A DNA stretch of 5,587 bases from an uncultured Curtobacterium sp. (GTDB lineage Bacteria; Actinomycetota; Actinomycetes; Actinomycetales; Microbacteriaceae), in contig CAJYIG010000003.1 of the NCBI GenBank assembly GCA_913774725.1, positions 1 through 5,587 on the forward strand, written 5' to 3'. The notes under the pieces are model-generated. The model was not told the DNA's origin, made no database searches, and saw nothing but the letters and a program-made list of their open reading frames with translations. Below are positions 5,506 to 5,587 of the stretch, piece by piece. The position numbers were made by a program, and so were the translations under genes. Numbering within the stretch: position 1 is the first letter of the stretch; each line of letters opens with the position of its first letter.

Positions 5506-5587
5506 ATCCTGGCGAACGACACGTACCCGCACGACTTCCTCAGCGAGAACCTGCAGATCCAGGTCAACGTGATGGACGCCGCCGTCG
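5496..5587. repeat. Perfect 10-bp inverted repeat flanking a 72-bp reversed segment
   Basis: CGACGGCGGC at 5496-5505 is the exact reverse complement of GCCGCCGTCG at 5578-5587, the last ten bases of the window. The 72 bases between them (24 codons) are the part of fcl that is in reverse orientation. The right arm ends exactly at the window edge, so the true length of the repeat cannot be seen. Confidence 0.9.
5500..5587 (+). pseudogene. fcl: Reversed internal fragment of fcl (sense on + strand), open at right edge
   Basis: Read on the + strand in the frame starting at 5500, this segment gives [13 protein letters not shown], then LSENLQIQ, then VNVMDAAV. This is the part of GDP-L-fucose synthase that normally lies directly before the [11 protein letters not shown] sequence encoded on the - strand next door (compare VGGIVANNTYPADF and the residues before [12 protein letters not shown] in E. 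coli WcaG). It is in the opposite orientation to the rest of the gene. It marks an inversion or a fold-back junction and not a separate gene. Confidence 0.85.

Noticed and set aside
5506..5532. ATG at 5532 as the true start of the fucose synthase
   Set aside because: The nine residues MRVRVVRQD are encoded by the reverse complement of fcl's own upstream codons, and a start here would omit the NADPH-binding Rossmann motif.
1..5587. tRNA, rRNA, CRISPR array, transposase or attachment site
   Set aside because: No cloverleaf, no regularly spaced repeats and no transposase or integrase motif were seen on either strand.

Overview
The window is GC-rich throughout its coding regions (most codons end in G or C), has TANNNT-type -10 boxes placed for leaderless transcripts, and encodes a wall protein with an LAxTG-type sorting signal, a VanZ-like membrane protein and a DUF4012 protein. 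Together these point to an actinobacterium. A Microbacteriaceae-like member would fit, but this is an impression and not a placement.

Layout. Bases 1-160 are a low-complexity stretch with two competing readings: the hydrophobic C-terminal tail of a + strand protein ending at 180, or the 5' leader and first codons of a - strand gene starting at 26. A - strand gene for an unrecognised 108-residue soluble protein follows (161-487). After a 271-base intergenic region carrying three copies of CGGGGTAC, the + strand has a VanZ-like membrane protein (759-1649) and a 42-residue single-pass membrane microprotein (1702-1830). Both look leaderless. A 24-bp tandem repeat and a strong hairpin (1922-1957) separate these from a convergent - strand gene for a 188-residue secreted, LAFTG-anchored surface protein (1978-2544). 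Its upstream region (2545-2985, about 440 bases, no gene seen) holds a leader hairpin and a small palindrome.

From 2986 to the right edge, the - strand carries a surface-polysaccharide type pair. The 3' two-thirds of GDP-L-fucose synthase (fcl/wcaG) is followed after 12 bases by a 614-residue DUF4012 membrane-anchored extracytoplasmic protein. Fcl makes GDP-L-fucose for glycan assembly. DUF4012 proteins have no settled function, but the tight coupling suggests the same envelope or exopolysaccharide pathway. The rest of such a cluster would lie to the right, outside the window.

The most notable observation is at the right end. The fcl reading frame on the - strand is homologous only as far as base 5505. 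The preceding part of the same protein ([13 protein letters not shown] ... NVMDAAV) is encoded on the opposite (+) strand from 5500 to the last base. A perfect 10-bp inverted repeat (5496-5505 and 5578-5587) bounds this 72-bp reversed segment. It is either a tiny inversion inside fcl or, more likely from the base details, a fold-back chimera at a contig end.
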